From contig JAURFX010000004.1 in NCBI GenBank assembly GCA_030834065.1, forward strand, positions 1-40,110: a stretch of DNA of 40,110 nucleotides, read 5' to 3'. The notes below the pieces were generated by a model. That model saw nothing but the letters and a program-made list of their open reading frames with translations. It was not told the DNA's origin and did not search any database. This stretch comes from Gammaproteobacteria bacterium. Lineage in GTDB: Bacteria > Pseudomonadota > Gammaproteobacteria > Steroidobacterales > Rariloculaceae. The translations under genes and the position numbers were made by a program. Below are positions 9,158 to 17,347 of the stretch, one piece after another; the first letter of the stretch is position 1, and the number at the start of each line of letters is the position of its first letter.

Positions 9158-10493
9158 AATTCCCCAATCCAACCCACAAGGACTCCTTGAGCAAGCATCT
9201 AAGCTTACTGAGCTCAGGCAAAGGTTCCTATTTTTGATTGGAGCATTGGTGGTTTATCGAGTCGGTACCTTTATTCCAGTACCTGGCATTGACCCAGTTG
9301 CGCTAGAACAATTTTTTCAGGCTCAATCAGGAACTATTTTAAGTATGTTTAACATGTTCTCTGGTGGAGCTTTGTCCCGTTTGTCAATTTTTGCACTCGG
9401 GATTATGCCATATATTTCTGCGTCAATTATCATCCAGATGGCAACGCATATTGTCCCTGGACTAACTCAGTTAAGAAAAGAAGGCGAATCAGGAAGACGA
9501 AAAATAATTCAATACACCAGGTATAGTACTGTGCTTTTATGTGCTTTTCAGGCTATGGCCGCAGCATCAGCACTGCAGAGTCAAAATGTTGTGATCAATC
9601 CCGGAACCTCGTTTGTAGTTGTTGCTACTATCACATTGGTTACTGGAACTATGTTCCTAATGTGGTTGGGGGAGCAAATTACTGAAAGAGGTATTGGAAA
9701 TGGAATTTCAATGATTATTCTTGCAAGTATCATTTCTGGCCTTCCGTCCGCAATTGGGGGAACGTTAGAGCTTGTAAGTACAGGAGGTATGAATCAAGCC
9801 ATGCCTCTTATATTAGGTATTTTAATAGTAGTCATTACCGTCTTTGTTGTATTTATGGAGCGTGCACAAAGAAGAATTACTGTTAATTATGCAAAAAGAC
9901 AACAAGGCAGAAGAATGTTTGCTGGCCAAACATCTCACCTGCCATTTAAGATTAACATGTCCGGTGTCATACCTCCGATTTTTGCTAGTTCTATTATATT
10001 GTTTCCCGCAACCATTGCTGGATGGTTTGGTGGGGGTTTTGCTGCTGGACAGTCTGCAAATACGCTTCAAAGAATTGCAGCAACACTAGCCCCAGGTCAA
10101 CCTTTGTATATTCTTTTGTATGCACTTTTAATTATGTTTTTCTGTTTCTTTTATACATCATTAGTTTTTAACGCTAAAGATACATCAGAGAATTTAAGAA
10201 GATCAGGTGCATTTATTCCTGGCATTAGGCCTGGTCAGCAAACTGCAGAATACATTGATAAAGTCCTTACAAGATTGACACTTTGGGGTGCTTTTTATAT
10301 TACATTTGTATGTTTACTCCCTGAGTTTATGATTTATCGATTTAGCGTTCCCTTTTATTTTGGAGGTACTTCGTTACTTATCATTGTAGTTGTGTCAATG
10401 GATTTTATGTCACAGCTGCAAGCTCATATGATGAGCCATCAATATGAAGGGCTCATGAAGAAAGCAAATTTAAAGGGCTACAGCAAAGCTTAG
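9150..10493 (+). CDS. secY: Protein translocase channel subunit SecY
   Basis: SecY forms the inner-membrane channel for Sec-dependent export and membrane insertion. The start at ATG 9150 gives [20 protein letters not shown] and 447 residues (E. coli 443) with about ten hydrophobic segments. Diagnostic segments are FIPVPGIDP, the second segment [22 protein letters not shown]-like [14 protein letters not shown], and [15 protein letters not shown]. It overlaps rplO by eight bases; a longer in-frame upstream start lies inside rplO and is rejected. Confidence 0.98.
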   Translation: MARIPQSNPQGLLEQASKLTELRQRFLFLIGALVVYRVGTFIPVPGIDPVALEQFFQAQSGTILSMFNMFSGGALSRLSIFALGIMPYISASIIIQMATHIVPGLTQLRKEGESGRRKIIQYTRYSTVLLCAFQAMAAASALQSQNVVINPGTSFVVVATITLVTGTMFLMWLGEQITERGIGNGISMIILASIISGLPSAIGGTLELVSTGGMNQAMPLILGILIVVITVFVVFMERAQRRITVNYAKRQQGRRMFAGQTSHLPFKINMSGVIPPIFASSIILFPATIAGWFGGGFAAGQSANTLQRIAATLAPGQPLYILLYALLIMFFCFFYTSLVFNAKDTSENLRRSGAFIPGIRPGQQTAEYIDKVLTRLTLWGAFYITFVCLLPEFMIYRFSVPFYFGGTSLLIIVVVSMDFMSQLQAHMMSHQYEGLMKKANLKGYSKA

Positions 10494-10504
10494 GTAGGAT
10501 TGCA

Positions 10505-10618
10505 ATGAAAGTTAGAGCATCAGTAAAAAAAATATGTAGAAATTGTCGAATTATTAGACGTCATGGGGTACTTAGAGTAATTTGCTCTGACCCAAGACAC
10601 AAGCAAAGACAGGGATAA
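10505..10618 (+). CDS. rpmJ: 50S ribosomal protein L36 (zinc-ribbon type)
   Basis: This small gene encodes 37 residues starting [14 protein letters not shown]. The zinc ligands C11, C14, C27 and H32 are all visible, so this is the C-plus form. It lies 11 bases after secY and 2 bases before rpsM, the order secY-rpmJ-rpsM found in gamma- and betaproteobacteria. Confidence 0.97.
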   Translation: MKVRASVKKICRNCRIIRRHGVLRVICSDPRHKQRQG

Positions 10619-10620
10619 TT

Positions 10621-10977
10621 ATGGCTAGAATAGCAGGAATAAACATACCAGATCAGAAGCATGTCCTTATTGCCTTGACTCATATTTATGGCGTAGGCAA
10701 AACAATGGCAGGTTTAGCATGTGAGGCTGCTTCTATAAATCCTTCTATGAAGGTTAAAGATCTTACCGAGGATCAATTAGAGCAACTCAGATCTTTTCTG
10801 GCACAACATTTAACTGAGGGAGATCTTAGAAGAGAAGTTGCGATGAATATTAAACGACTTCAAGATCTTGGCTGCTACAGAGGAATAAGACATCGACGAG
10901 GGTTACCTCTTAATGGCCAAAGAACAAGAACCAATGCAAGAACCAGAAAAGGCCCTAGAAGGGCGATTAAGAGGTAA
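10621..10977 (+). CDS. rpsM: 30S ribosomal protein S13
   Basis: S13 forms bridges to the 50S and contacts the P-site tRNA. The 118 residues equal E. coli. [28 protein letters not shown] and [19 protein letters not shown] are diagnostic. In E. coli the alpha-operon leader with the S4-binding pseudoknot precedes this gene; here only two bases separate it from rpmJ. Confidence 0.98.
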   Translation: MARIAGINIPDQKHVLIALTHIYGVGKTMAGLACEAASINPSMKVKDLTEDQLEQLRSFLAQHLTEGDLRREVAMNIKRLQDLGCYRGIRHRRGLPLNGQRTRTNARTRKGPRRAIKR

Positions 10978-10986
10978 GTTAAATTT

Positions 10987-11376
10987 ATGGCTCAAGCTGA
11001 TAAAAAAACAAAAAAGAAAATAAAAAAACAAGTGACTGATGGTGTTGCGCATATACACGCATCATTTAACAATACCATTGTTACTATTTCTGATAGACAG
11101 GGCAATACACTGGCTTGGGCAACTTCTGGAGGATCCGGTTTTAGGGGCTCACGAAAGAGTACACCTTTTGCTGCACAAGTAGCAGCAGAACGTGCCGGAC
11201 AAACTGCTAGAGAGATGGGTATGCTAAATCTGGAGGTAAAGGTAAGAGGGCCTGGACCTGGCAGAGAGTCAGCAATTAGAGCGTTAAATGCAGTAGGATT
11301 TAAGATTAATGAAATACATGACGTCACACCAATCCCTCATAATGGTTGTAGACCTACTAAAAAGAGAAGAGTTTAA
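10987..11376 (+). CDS. rpsK: 30S ribosomal protein S11
   Basis: S11 lies on the 30S platform near the E site. The 129 residues match E. coli. [40 protein letters not shown] and the C-terminal THNGCRPPKKRRV-like [14 protein letters not shown] identify it. An open frame on the opposite strand here is a shadow. Confidence 0.98.
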   Translation: MAQADKKTKKKIKKQVTDGVAHIHASFNNTIVTISDRQGNTLAWATSGGSGFRGSRKSTPFAAQVAAERAGQTAREMGMLNLEVKVRGPGPGRESAIRALNAVGFKINEIHDVTPIPHNGCRPTKKRRV

Positions 11377-11391
11377 TTAAAGGATAATATA

Positions 11392-12012
11392 ATGGCGCGA
11401 TATACAGGACCATCATGTAAGTTAGCAAGAAGAGAAGGTACTGATCTTTTCCTCAAAAGCAAAGCCAAATCTATTGAGTCTAAGTGTAAATTTAATGTTA
11501 CACCCGGAGGTCAAAAACAGGGAAGGGGTCGCCTTTCTGATTATGGTTTACAGCTAAGAGAGAAACAAAAACTCAGAAGAATGTACGGCATTCTTGAGAG
11601 ACAATTCAGACGTTACTATAAAAAGGCAGCCCAGAAAAAAGGAGCAACAGGCGAAAATTTGTTAAAGCTTCTTGAAGGTAGACTGGATAATGTAGTATAC
11701 AGAATGGGATTTGCTACCACACGCGCTGAAGCGAGACAAATTGTTAGCCATAAAGGCATTACAGTGAATAATGAGCTTGTTAACATACCTTCCTTTCAAG
11801 TAAAGGCTGGAGATGTTATTGAAGTGAGAGAAAAAGCAAAATCTCAAGATCGGATAAAAGCAGCTGTTAGCATAGCTGGACAGCTTGGCTTGCCAGAGTG
11901 GGTTGAAGTAGATGAGAAGAAACTACAAGGAACCCTAAAAGCATTGCCAGAGAGAAATGAGATTCTTCCAGATATAAATGAGAATCTGGTTGTTGAGTTA
12001 TATTCAAAGTAA
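11392..12012 (+). CDS. rpsD: 30S ribosomal protein S4
   Basis: S4 nucleates 16S folding and, in E. coli, represses the alpha operon. The 206-residue product (E. coli 206) starts [19 protein letters not shown]; the S4 RNA-binding domain is at about residues 96-158, including [20 protein letters not shown]. An AAGGA ribosome-binding site precedes the ATG. Confidence 0.98.
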   Translation: MARYTGPSCKLARREGTDLFLKSKAKSIESKCKFNVTPGGQKQGRGRLSDYGLQLREKQKLRRMYGILERQFRRYYKKAAQKKGATGENLLKLLEGRLDNVVYRMGFATTRAEARQIVSHKGITVNNELVNIPSFQVKAGDVIEVREKAKSQDRIKAAVSIAGQLGLPEWVEVDEKKLQGTLKALPERNEILPDINENLVVELYSK

Positions 12013-12030
12013 TAAGTTAGAGGAAATATC

Positions 12031-13023
12031 ATGTCAGAGTTTATATCAGATTTTTTAAAGCCTAGAAGCGTCAAGGTTAATTCTGAAAGCGATTTTAGTG
12101 GAAAGATTTCAATTGAACCTTTTGAGAGGGGATTTGGACATACTCTTGGGAATGCAATGAGAAGGGTATTACTCTCATCTATCCCAGGAGCTGCCATTAC
12201 TGAAGTTGAGATTGAAGGAGTACTTCATGAGTACACAAGCGTTGATGGTGTGCAGGAAGATATTATTGAAATCTTACTCAATCTCAAAGGTGTTGCTATC
12301 AGATTGCATGGCACGAAGGCCTCGCAATTAACAATCAATAAAGAAGGGCCTGGAGTGGTGACTGCAGGAGATATTGTTGGTGAGCTTGATGTTGAGGTAA
12401 TCAATCCAGATCACGTGATCGCAAATCTTAACAAGAATGGCAGATTTGTAGCGACATTGAAGGCAGAGATTGGTAGAGGTTATCGTCCAGCAAAAACTCA
12501 ATCAAAATTTGATGAGGAGACACAAACTATTGGTAAATTATTCTTAGATGCAAGCTTCAGCCCTGTTAGAAAAGTTACCTATTCAGTTGAAAGCGCTAGG
12601 GTTGAACAACGAACCGATTTAGATAAGTTGATTATTGATCTAGAGACCAATGGAACGATTGATCATGAAGAAGCTGTAAGACGTGCTGGAAGTATTATTA
12701 AAAACCAACTTGATATCTTCATAGACTTAGAGGATGAAAGCGAAGTTTTAGCCAAAGAAGCAGAAATTGAGGTTGATCCAAATCTCCTCAAGGCAATAGA
12801 TGAATTAGAACTTACTGTAAGATCTGCTAATTGTTTAAAAGCAAAGAATATTAACTATATTGGTGATTTAGTTCTGAAGACAGAGATGGAATTATTAAGA
12901 ACACCCAATCTAGGGAAAAAGTCACTAACAGAAATTAAGCACGTGCTTGAGCAGCATGGATTTACTCTTGGGATGCACTTAGAGAATTGGCCACCTGCCT
13001 CAATTATGCCTAAGGATTTATAA
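12031..13023 (+). CDS. rpoA: RNA polymerase alpha subunit
   Basis: The alpha subunit dimerises to assemble RNA polymerase and binds UP elements and activators. It is 330 residues (E. coli 329). The N-terminal domain shows [19 protein letters not shown]; the C-terminal domain, from about residue 255, keeps [31 protein letters not shown] and LENWPPASI, so UP-element contacts are likely conserved. A good GAGGAAA ribosome-binding site precedes the ATG. It shares the alpha cluster with rplQ. Confidence 0.98.
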   Translation: MSEFISDFLKPRSVKVNSESDFSGKISIEPFERGFGHTLGNAMRRVLLSSIPGAAITEVEIEGVLHEYTSVDGVQEDIIEILLNLKGVAIRLHGTKASQLTINKEGPGVVTAGDIVGELDVEVINPDHVIANLNKNGRFVATLKAEIGRGYRPAKTQSKFDEETQTIGKLFLDASFSPVRKVTYSVESARVEQRTDLDKLIIDLETNGTIDHEEAVRRAGSIIKNQLDIFIDLEDESEVLAKEAEIEVDPNLLKAIDELELTVRSANCLKAKNINYIGDLVLKTEMELLRTPNLGKKSLTEIKHVLEQHGFTLGMHLENWPPASIMPKDL

Positions 13024-13039
13024 GATACGGTAAAAAACT

Positions 13040-13417
13040 ATGAGACATAGAAAGTCTGGCAGAAAACTTGGACGTAATAGCTCACATAGAAAAGCTATGT
13101 ATAGAAATATGGCATCTTCTCTTATTGAGCATGAAGTCATAAGTACCACACTGCCAAAAGCGAAAGAATTAAGAAGATTTGTTGAGCCTCTAATTACTCT
13201 TAGCAAAGAGGATGGTGTCGCTAAAAGAAGGCAGGCATTTGATAAGCTAAGAAGTAAAGAAGCCGTAGGTAAATTGTTCCAGGACCTCGGTCCTAGGTTT
13301 AAAGAAAGACCTGGTGGATATCTGAGAATTATTAAAGCAGGCTTTAGGCCTGGAGACTGTGCTCCTAAGGCAATCGTACAGCTAGTAGACCAAGCATCAG
13401 AAAATCATTCGACCTAA
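13040..13417 (+). CDS. rplQ: 50S ribosomal protein L17
   Basis: L17 lies near the tunnel exit on the 50S solvent side. The 125-residue product (E. coli 127) starts [20 protein letters not shown], which is diagnostic. It ends the ribosomal block. The next gene is convergent and its stop codon lies only 14 bases away; no GC-rich hairpin plus T-run terminator is visible. Confidence 0.98.
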   Translation: MRHRKSGRKLGRNSSHRKAMYRNMASSLIEHEVISTTLPKAKELRRFVEPLITLSKEDGVAKRRQAFDKLRSKEAVGKLFQDLGPRFKERPGGYLRIIKAGFRPGDCAPKAIVQLVDQASENHST

Positions 13418-13431
13418 GAATAAGCTTATAT

Positions 13432-14070
13432 TTAAAAGAAATATTTTTTTAGAATCTTTTCGATTCGAGTAAGTTTGTAAATCTTTTTGTCATCATCACT
13501 AAGATGATTATAATTTTTGTCATATTTTATTTTGATATAGGCATTCAAGTCGGTTTGTTTTAGAAGATTGAATAGAGGTTGGAAAAAGCGCTTCCTACAT
13601 CTATAACTAATACCAAAATCAAGAATTACAAAAGATTGATCTTCTAATATTAAGATATTTTCTTTGCGCTTAAGATCACAATGCGCAATACCCATATTGT
13701 GTAAATTTTGAATAGTTTGTAGAAGCTGGGCATAAAATTCATTCTTAAATTCAGTATGGATATTCATGTAGTCGCGTATATTTACTCCATTATAAAACTT
13801 CATAAAGATTCCTTTGTTATAGAAAAAAACCTCTGGTACACCTTTGATATGCTGTATTCTTTTTAAGATTTTGTACTCTCTTTTAATAAGAAATGCATTA
13901 ATAGTTTTTACAATGAAATTACTTCCAGATGGTATTTTATAAATAAAAGTGTCAAATTCAGTCTGAATTTTATAAATTTTAGACTGATTGCCTTCCTTGA
14001 AGGGTATAGCTGAATTGAGATTTATTTTATTTTGGCGAAACCGCTTCAGAGCTTCTTCATGTTCAGTCAT
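13432..14070 (-). CDS. Small protein-kinase-like phosphotransferase (substrate unknown)
   Basis: The 212-residue product has the core of a eukaryotic-like or lipopolysaccharide-type kinase fold: a short glycine-loop-like EGNQSKIYK (27-35), the presumed ATP-binding lysine in FIYKIP (K45), a helix-C glutamate candidate (E65), the catalytic loop HCDLKRKEN (130-138, base D132 and N138) and the metal-binding DFG (151-153). So the active site looks complete. The length fits small bacterial kinases of the RIO, Bud32 or KdkA/WaaP type, but I cannot assign a substrate. The ATG overlaps the stop of the upstream methyltransferase by one base, so the two are surely cotranscribed. It converges on rplQ. 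Confidence 0.72.
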   Translation of the reverse strand: MTEHEEALKRFRQNKINLNSAIPFKEGNQSKIYKIQTEFDTFIYKIPSGSNFIVKTINAFLIKREYKILKRIQHIKGVPEVFFYNKGIFMKFYNGVNIRDYMNIHTEFKNEFYAQLLQTIQNLHNMGIAHCDLKRKENILILEDQSFVILDFGISYRCRKRFFQPLFNLLKQTDLNAYIKIKYDKNYNHLSDDDKKIYKLTRIEKILKKYFF

Positions 14071-14639
14071 TAGGTTGCAACATAAGCCCAAATAAAGACA
14101 TATAACAATATGACTGGCTCACCATTAAGTTTAAATGAATTCCTCAATGACCAATTTGAAAATAAATCTAGCACTAATTTCTTAGGTATCAAGGCTGGTG
14201 TATTTTGAGCCCATTCCTTCCATTGATCATTGAAAATATTCTTTAGTTTTTCATCCTCATACTTTATTGCAGGTGGATAATAAAAGATAATAAAAGCACT
14301 CAATAAGACATACCAAGTAATCATATTCGCTAAACAAGCAAAACCAATGAGAATTAAAAGATTGCCGGTATAAAGCGGATGTCTCACTAAGGAATAAATT
14401 CCAATTGTACAAAGCTCTTTATTTTTTACGATGACACCGCTAGCAATGAGTCTAAATATGGCGCCAAAGATGATTAATATTAGAGCTAAGTTAATAAAAT
14501 GTGGGTCTGCATAAGCAGCGAGTGACATGAGTGCAATAAAAATAAAGGCAAGAATTTGTCTTGAAGCTTCATGATTTTGTAATAATTTAATGAAATTAGC
14601 CTCTCTACTATTTTGTTCGGTGTTTATTCGATGTTTCAT
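14070..14639 (-). CDS. ICMT/PEMT-family integral membrane methyltransferase
   Basis: The 189-residue product has several hydrophobic segments, at about 28-44, 50-68, 93-122 and 175-188. The signature of isoprenylcysteine carboxyl / phospholipid N-methyltransferases is visible: YSLVRHPLYTGNL at about 83-95, then a YEDEKLKNIFNDQWKEW helix with paired acidic residues at about 127-143. These form the S-adenosylmethionine site in the family. The family methylates isoprenylated cysteine, phosphatidylethanolamine or unknown small lipid substrates; the true substrate here is not evident. The gene leads a two-gene unit with the kinase-like gene and is divergent from the gamma-glutamyltransferase-family gene, 74 bases away. 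Confidence 0.75.
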   Translation of the reverse strand: MKHRINTEQNSREANFIKLLQNHEASRQILAFIFIALMSLAAYADPHFINLALILIIFGAIFRLIASGVIVKNKELCTIGIYSLVRHPLYTGNLLILIGFACLANMITWYVLLSAFIIFYYPPAIKYEDEKLKNIFNDQWKEWAQNTPALIPKKLVLDLFSNWSLRNSFKLNGEPVILLYVFIWAYVAT

Positions 14640-14713
14640 ATCAATACTTATAAGAATTCTACATTTATACTTTAAGTCATGTTAGTTAAAATAACTACTT
14701 TGATAATGAAATA

Positions 14714-16354
14714 ATGCAAAGACCATACACTAAAATATTTTCATCGCGTTCTGTTGCGTTTGGTAGAAACGGAATGGTTGCAACCAGTGAACCTTTAGCA
14801 ACTAGCGCAGGAATCAATGTATTAAAAAAGGGAGGCACTGCTATAGATGCTGCCATTGCTGCCAATGCTATGCTTGGATTGGTTGAGCCTTGTAGTTGCG
14901 GTGTCGGCGGTGATCTATTTGCAATCATATGGAATCCAAAGTCTAAGAAATTAGAGGCTATAAATGCGAGCGGACCTAGTTCAAATTCAATAGACATAGA
15001 CCGTATCACTAAGGAGAATAAAATTTTACCTCAGAGAGGCGGAATCACTGTTACAGTTCCGGGGTGTGTAAAAGGATGGGAATATTTACACAAAAAATTT
15101 GGAAAATTAGATTTAAAAGAGATCTTTAAGCCTTCGATAAATTATGCATTAGATGGATTCCCAGTTTCTGAGACGATTGCAAAGCAGTGGGCCCTTGAGT
15201 CGAACGTACTCAAAACATACCCATCATTTGCAAATATCTATTTGCCAAATGGCAGTCCACCCAAGGCAGGAGCTATTTATAGGAATGAAAATTTAGCAAA
15301 ACTTTATCAGGTTATTTCATCTGAGGGGTTAAATGTATTTTATGATTCTGATATCTCAAAAGAGATTATTAAGTCAGTCCAAAAATTAAATGGCTATATG
15401 ACAGATGATGACTTGAGTGGATTTTCGCCCGATTGGATCGAGCCAGTATCAACCAAGTATCGTGACTATGATGTATGGGAAATTGGACCAAATAATCAGG
15501 GATTAACGGTTCTACAAATGCTAAATATCTTAGAATTTTTTGATTTTCATAAGTTTGATGGACCAAGCGACCCAAGATATCTTCATATTCTTATTGAGGC
15601 AAAAAGATTAGCCTTTGAGGATAGAGCAAAATATTATTCTGATCCTAAATTCAATGATCTGCCCATTGAGCATTTAATTTCTAAGGGCTATGCGGAAGAT
15701 CTAGCAAAAAAAATTAATCCCAGCCAAGTATTAAAAATAGATCCGCATTTCCCTGATATTAATCATGGAGGCGATACTGTGTATTTAACGGTGGCCGATA
15801 GTGATGGACTTATGGTTTCTCTCATACAGAGCAATTATCGTGGATTTGGTTCAGGTGTTATTGTTGAGAAATATGGCTTTGGACTTCAAAGCAGGGGCGA
15901 GCTTTTCTCACTTAATAAAAATCATGCGAATAGAATTGAGAAAGCTAAAAGACCTTTTCATACCATTATTCCCGGTTTTCTGACAAAAGGTAATGTTCCT
16001 CTGTTTAGTTTTGGTGTGATGGGTGCTGATATGCAACCGCAAGGCCATACACAGATTTTAGTTAATCTGATCGATTTTGGCCTAAACATACAACAGTGTG
16101 GAGATATGCCTCGCGTGCGACATGAAGGATCTAGCAATCCAAAGGGAGAATTTTCAATATCCTATGGTAAGTCATTTAGTGAATATTCTCTTCCTAAAGA
16201 GTCTTTAGATTACCTTTTAAAATTAGGTCATAATATTGAGTATTCTAATGACGGTCTCTTTGGAGGGTATCAATCAATTTGGCGTGATCCTGATTCATTA
16301 GTTTATTCAGGGGCTTCTGAATCAAGAAAAGATGGATTAGCATTGGGCTATTAA
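14714..16354 (+). CDS. Gamma-glutamyltransferase-family Ntn-hydrolase, probably cytoplasmic
   Basis: The 546-residue product belongs to the gamma-glutamyltranspeptidase superfamily of self-processing N-terminal-nucleophile hydrolases. GGTAIDAAIAANAMLGLVEP and CGVGGDLFAI are in the large subunit, and the predicted cleavage/nucleophile threonine is T355 in HGGDTVYLTVAD. After it come QSNYRGFGSGVIVEKYGFGL and SFGVMGADMQPQGHTQIL. This pattern resembles the YwrD/HpxW-like branch, not secreted Ggt, and there is no signal peptide, so a cytoplasmic amide hydrolase role is likely; the substrate is unknown. trpS starts one base after its stop. A -10-like GATAAT at 14702-14707 ends 6 bases before the ATG. 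Confidence 0.85.
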   Translation: MQRPYTKIFSSRSVAFGRNGMVATSEPLATSAGINVLKKGGTAIDAAIAANAMLGLVEPCSCGVGGDLFAIIWNPKSKKLEAINASGPSSNSIDIDRITKENKILPQRGGITVTVPGCVKGWEYLHKKFGKLDLKEIFKPSINYALDGFPVSETIAKQWALESNVLKTYPSFANIYLPNGSPPKAGAIYRNENLAKLYQVISSEGLNVFYDSDISKEIIKSVQKLNGYMTDDDLSGFSPDWIEPVSTKYRDYDVWEIGPNNQGLTVLQMLNILEFFDFHKFDGPSDPRYLHILIEAKRLAFEDRAKYYSDPKFNDLPIEHLISKGYAEDLAKKINPSQVLKIDPHFPDINHGGDTVYLTVADSDGLMVSLIQSNYRGFGSGVIVEKYGFGLQSRGELFSLNKNHANRIEKAKRPFHTIIPGFLTKGNVPLFSFGVMGADMQPQGHTQILVNLIDFGLNIQQCGDMPRVRHEGSSNPKGEFSISYGKSFSEYSLPKESLDYLLKLGHNIEYSNDGLFGGYQSIWRDPDSLVYSGASESRKDGLALGY

Positions 16355-16355
16355 T

Positions 16356-17345
16356 ATGAAAAGAGTCTTAACAGGAATCACAACAACCGGCATACCGCAT
16401 TTGGGTAATTATATTGGAGCCATAAAACCATCTATTGCGGAGAGTAATGATGATGGTATTAAAAGCTACTTTTTTCTTGCTGATTATCATGCCCTTATTA
16501 AGAGCCATGATCCGCAATTAATAAGAGAATCCTCGTTTAAAATTGCAGCTACCTGGTTAGCTTTAGGCCTGAGTGATCGATCCTCTTTTTATAGGCAGTC
16601 TGATATACCAGAAATTTTTGAACTTACTTGGATCTTAACTTGCTTTACTGCCAAGGGGTTGATGAATAGAGCCCATGCTTATAAGGCTGCTGCAGATTTA
16701 AATATTGAAGATGGCAATGATGTAGATAAGGCAATTACCATGGGCTTATATTCTTACCCGATCCTTATGTCTGCTGACATATTAATGTTTAAAGCTAATG
16801 AGGTTCCTGTAGGGAAAGATCAAGTTCAACATGTCGAAATGACGAGAGATATAGCGCTAAGATTTAATCATAATTATGGAAATATCTTTACCATTCCCGA
16901 GGCGGTCACTAATCATAGTCAAGAGACTATCATTGGTCTTGATGGTAGAAAAATGTCAAAAAGCTATAACAACATCATCCCAATTTTTCTTGAGGAGAAA
17001 CCATTAAGAAAATTAATTAACAAGATCAAGACGAACTCCCTAGAGCCTGGTGTACCTAAAGAATATAAAGATTGTACATTGTTTGCTCTTTATACCTATT
17101 TTGCCACTTCAGAAGAAATTGAGTCTATCAAGAAGATGTACGCTGAAGGAATTGGTTGGGGGGACATGAAGTCTATTTTATTTGAGAAAATATTTAATTT
17201 TTTTGACCCCTATAGATCAACTTATATGGAATATTTAAGAGATGAGGCATTTCTTGAGAAGCGTCTTAGATTAGGCGGAGAGCAAGCAAGGGAGGAAGCT
17301 TCAGCTTACTTGAAAGAAATAAAATCTGCGATTGGTATCAAATAA
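16356..17345 (+). CDS. trpS: Tryptophan--tRNA ligase
   Basis: This class Ic aminoacyl-tRNA synthetase charges tRNA-Trp. The 329-residue length is typical (E. coli 334). The HIGH-type signature is TTGIPHLGNYIGA (residues 10-22) and the KMSKS loop is at 199-203. DQVQHVEMTRDIA, about residues 155-167, is also conserved. It is one base downstream of the gamma-glutamyltransferase-family gene and has no visible ribosome-binding site, so it is probably read from the same transcript. It converges on uvrA with two bases between the stops. Confidence 0.97.
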   Translation: MKRVLTGITTTGIPHLGNYIGAIKPSIAESNDDGIKSYFFLADYHALIKSHDPQLIRESSFKIAATWLALGLSDRSSFYRQSDIPEIFELTWILTCFTAKGLMNRAHAYKAAADLNIEDGNDVDKAITMGLYSYPILMSADILMFKANEVPVGKDQVQHVEMTRDIALRFNHNYGNIFTIPEAVTNHSQETIIGLDGRKMSKSYNNIIPIFLEEKPLRKLINKIKTNSLEPGVPKEYKDCTLFALYTYFATSEEIESIKKMYAEGIGWGDMKSILFEKIFNFFDPYRSTYMEYLRDEAFLEKRLRLGGEQAREEASAYLKEIKSAIGIK

Positions 17346-17347
17346 TA

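Noticed and set aside
10619-10620. S4-binding alpha-operon leader before rpsM
   Set aside because: Only two bases separate rpmJ and rpsM, so the discrete leader cannot exist here.
10992-11327. Minus-strand open frame of 111 codons inside rpsK
   Set aside because: It is a shadow of the conserved S11 codons with no independent support.
13420-13429. Perfect palindrome ATAAGCTTAT after rplQ as a terminator
   Set aside because: It has no loop and only 5 weak pairs per arm, so it cannot form a stable terminator hairpin.
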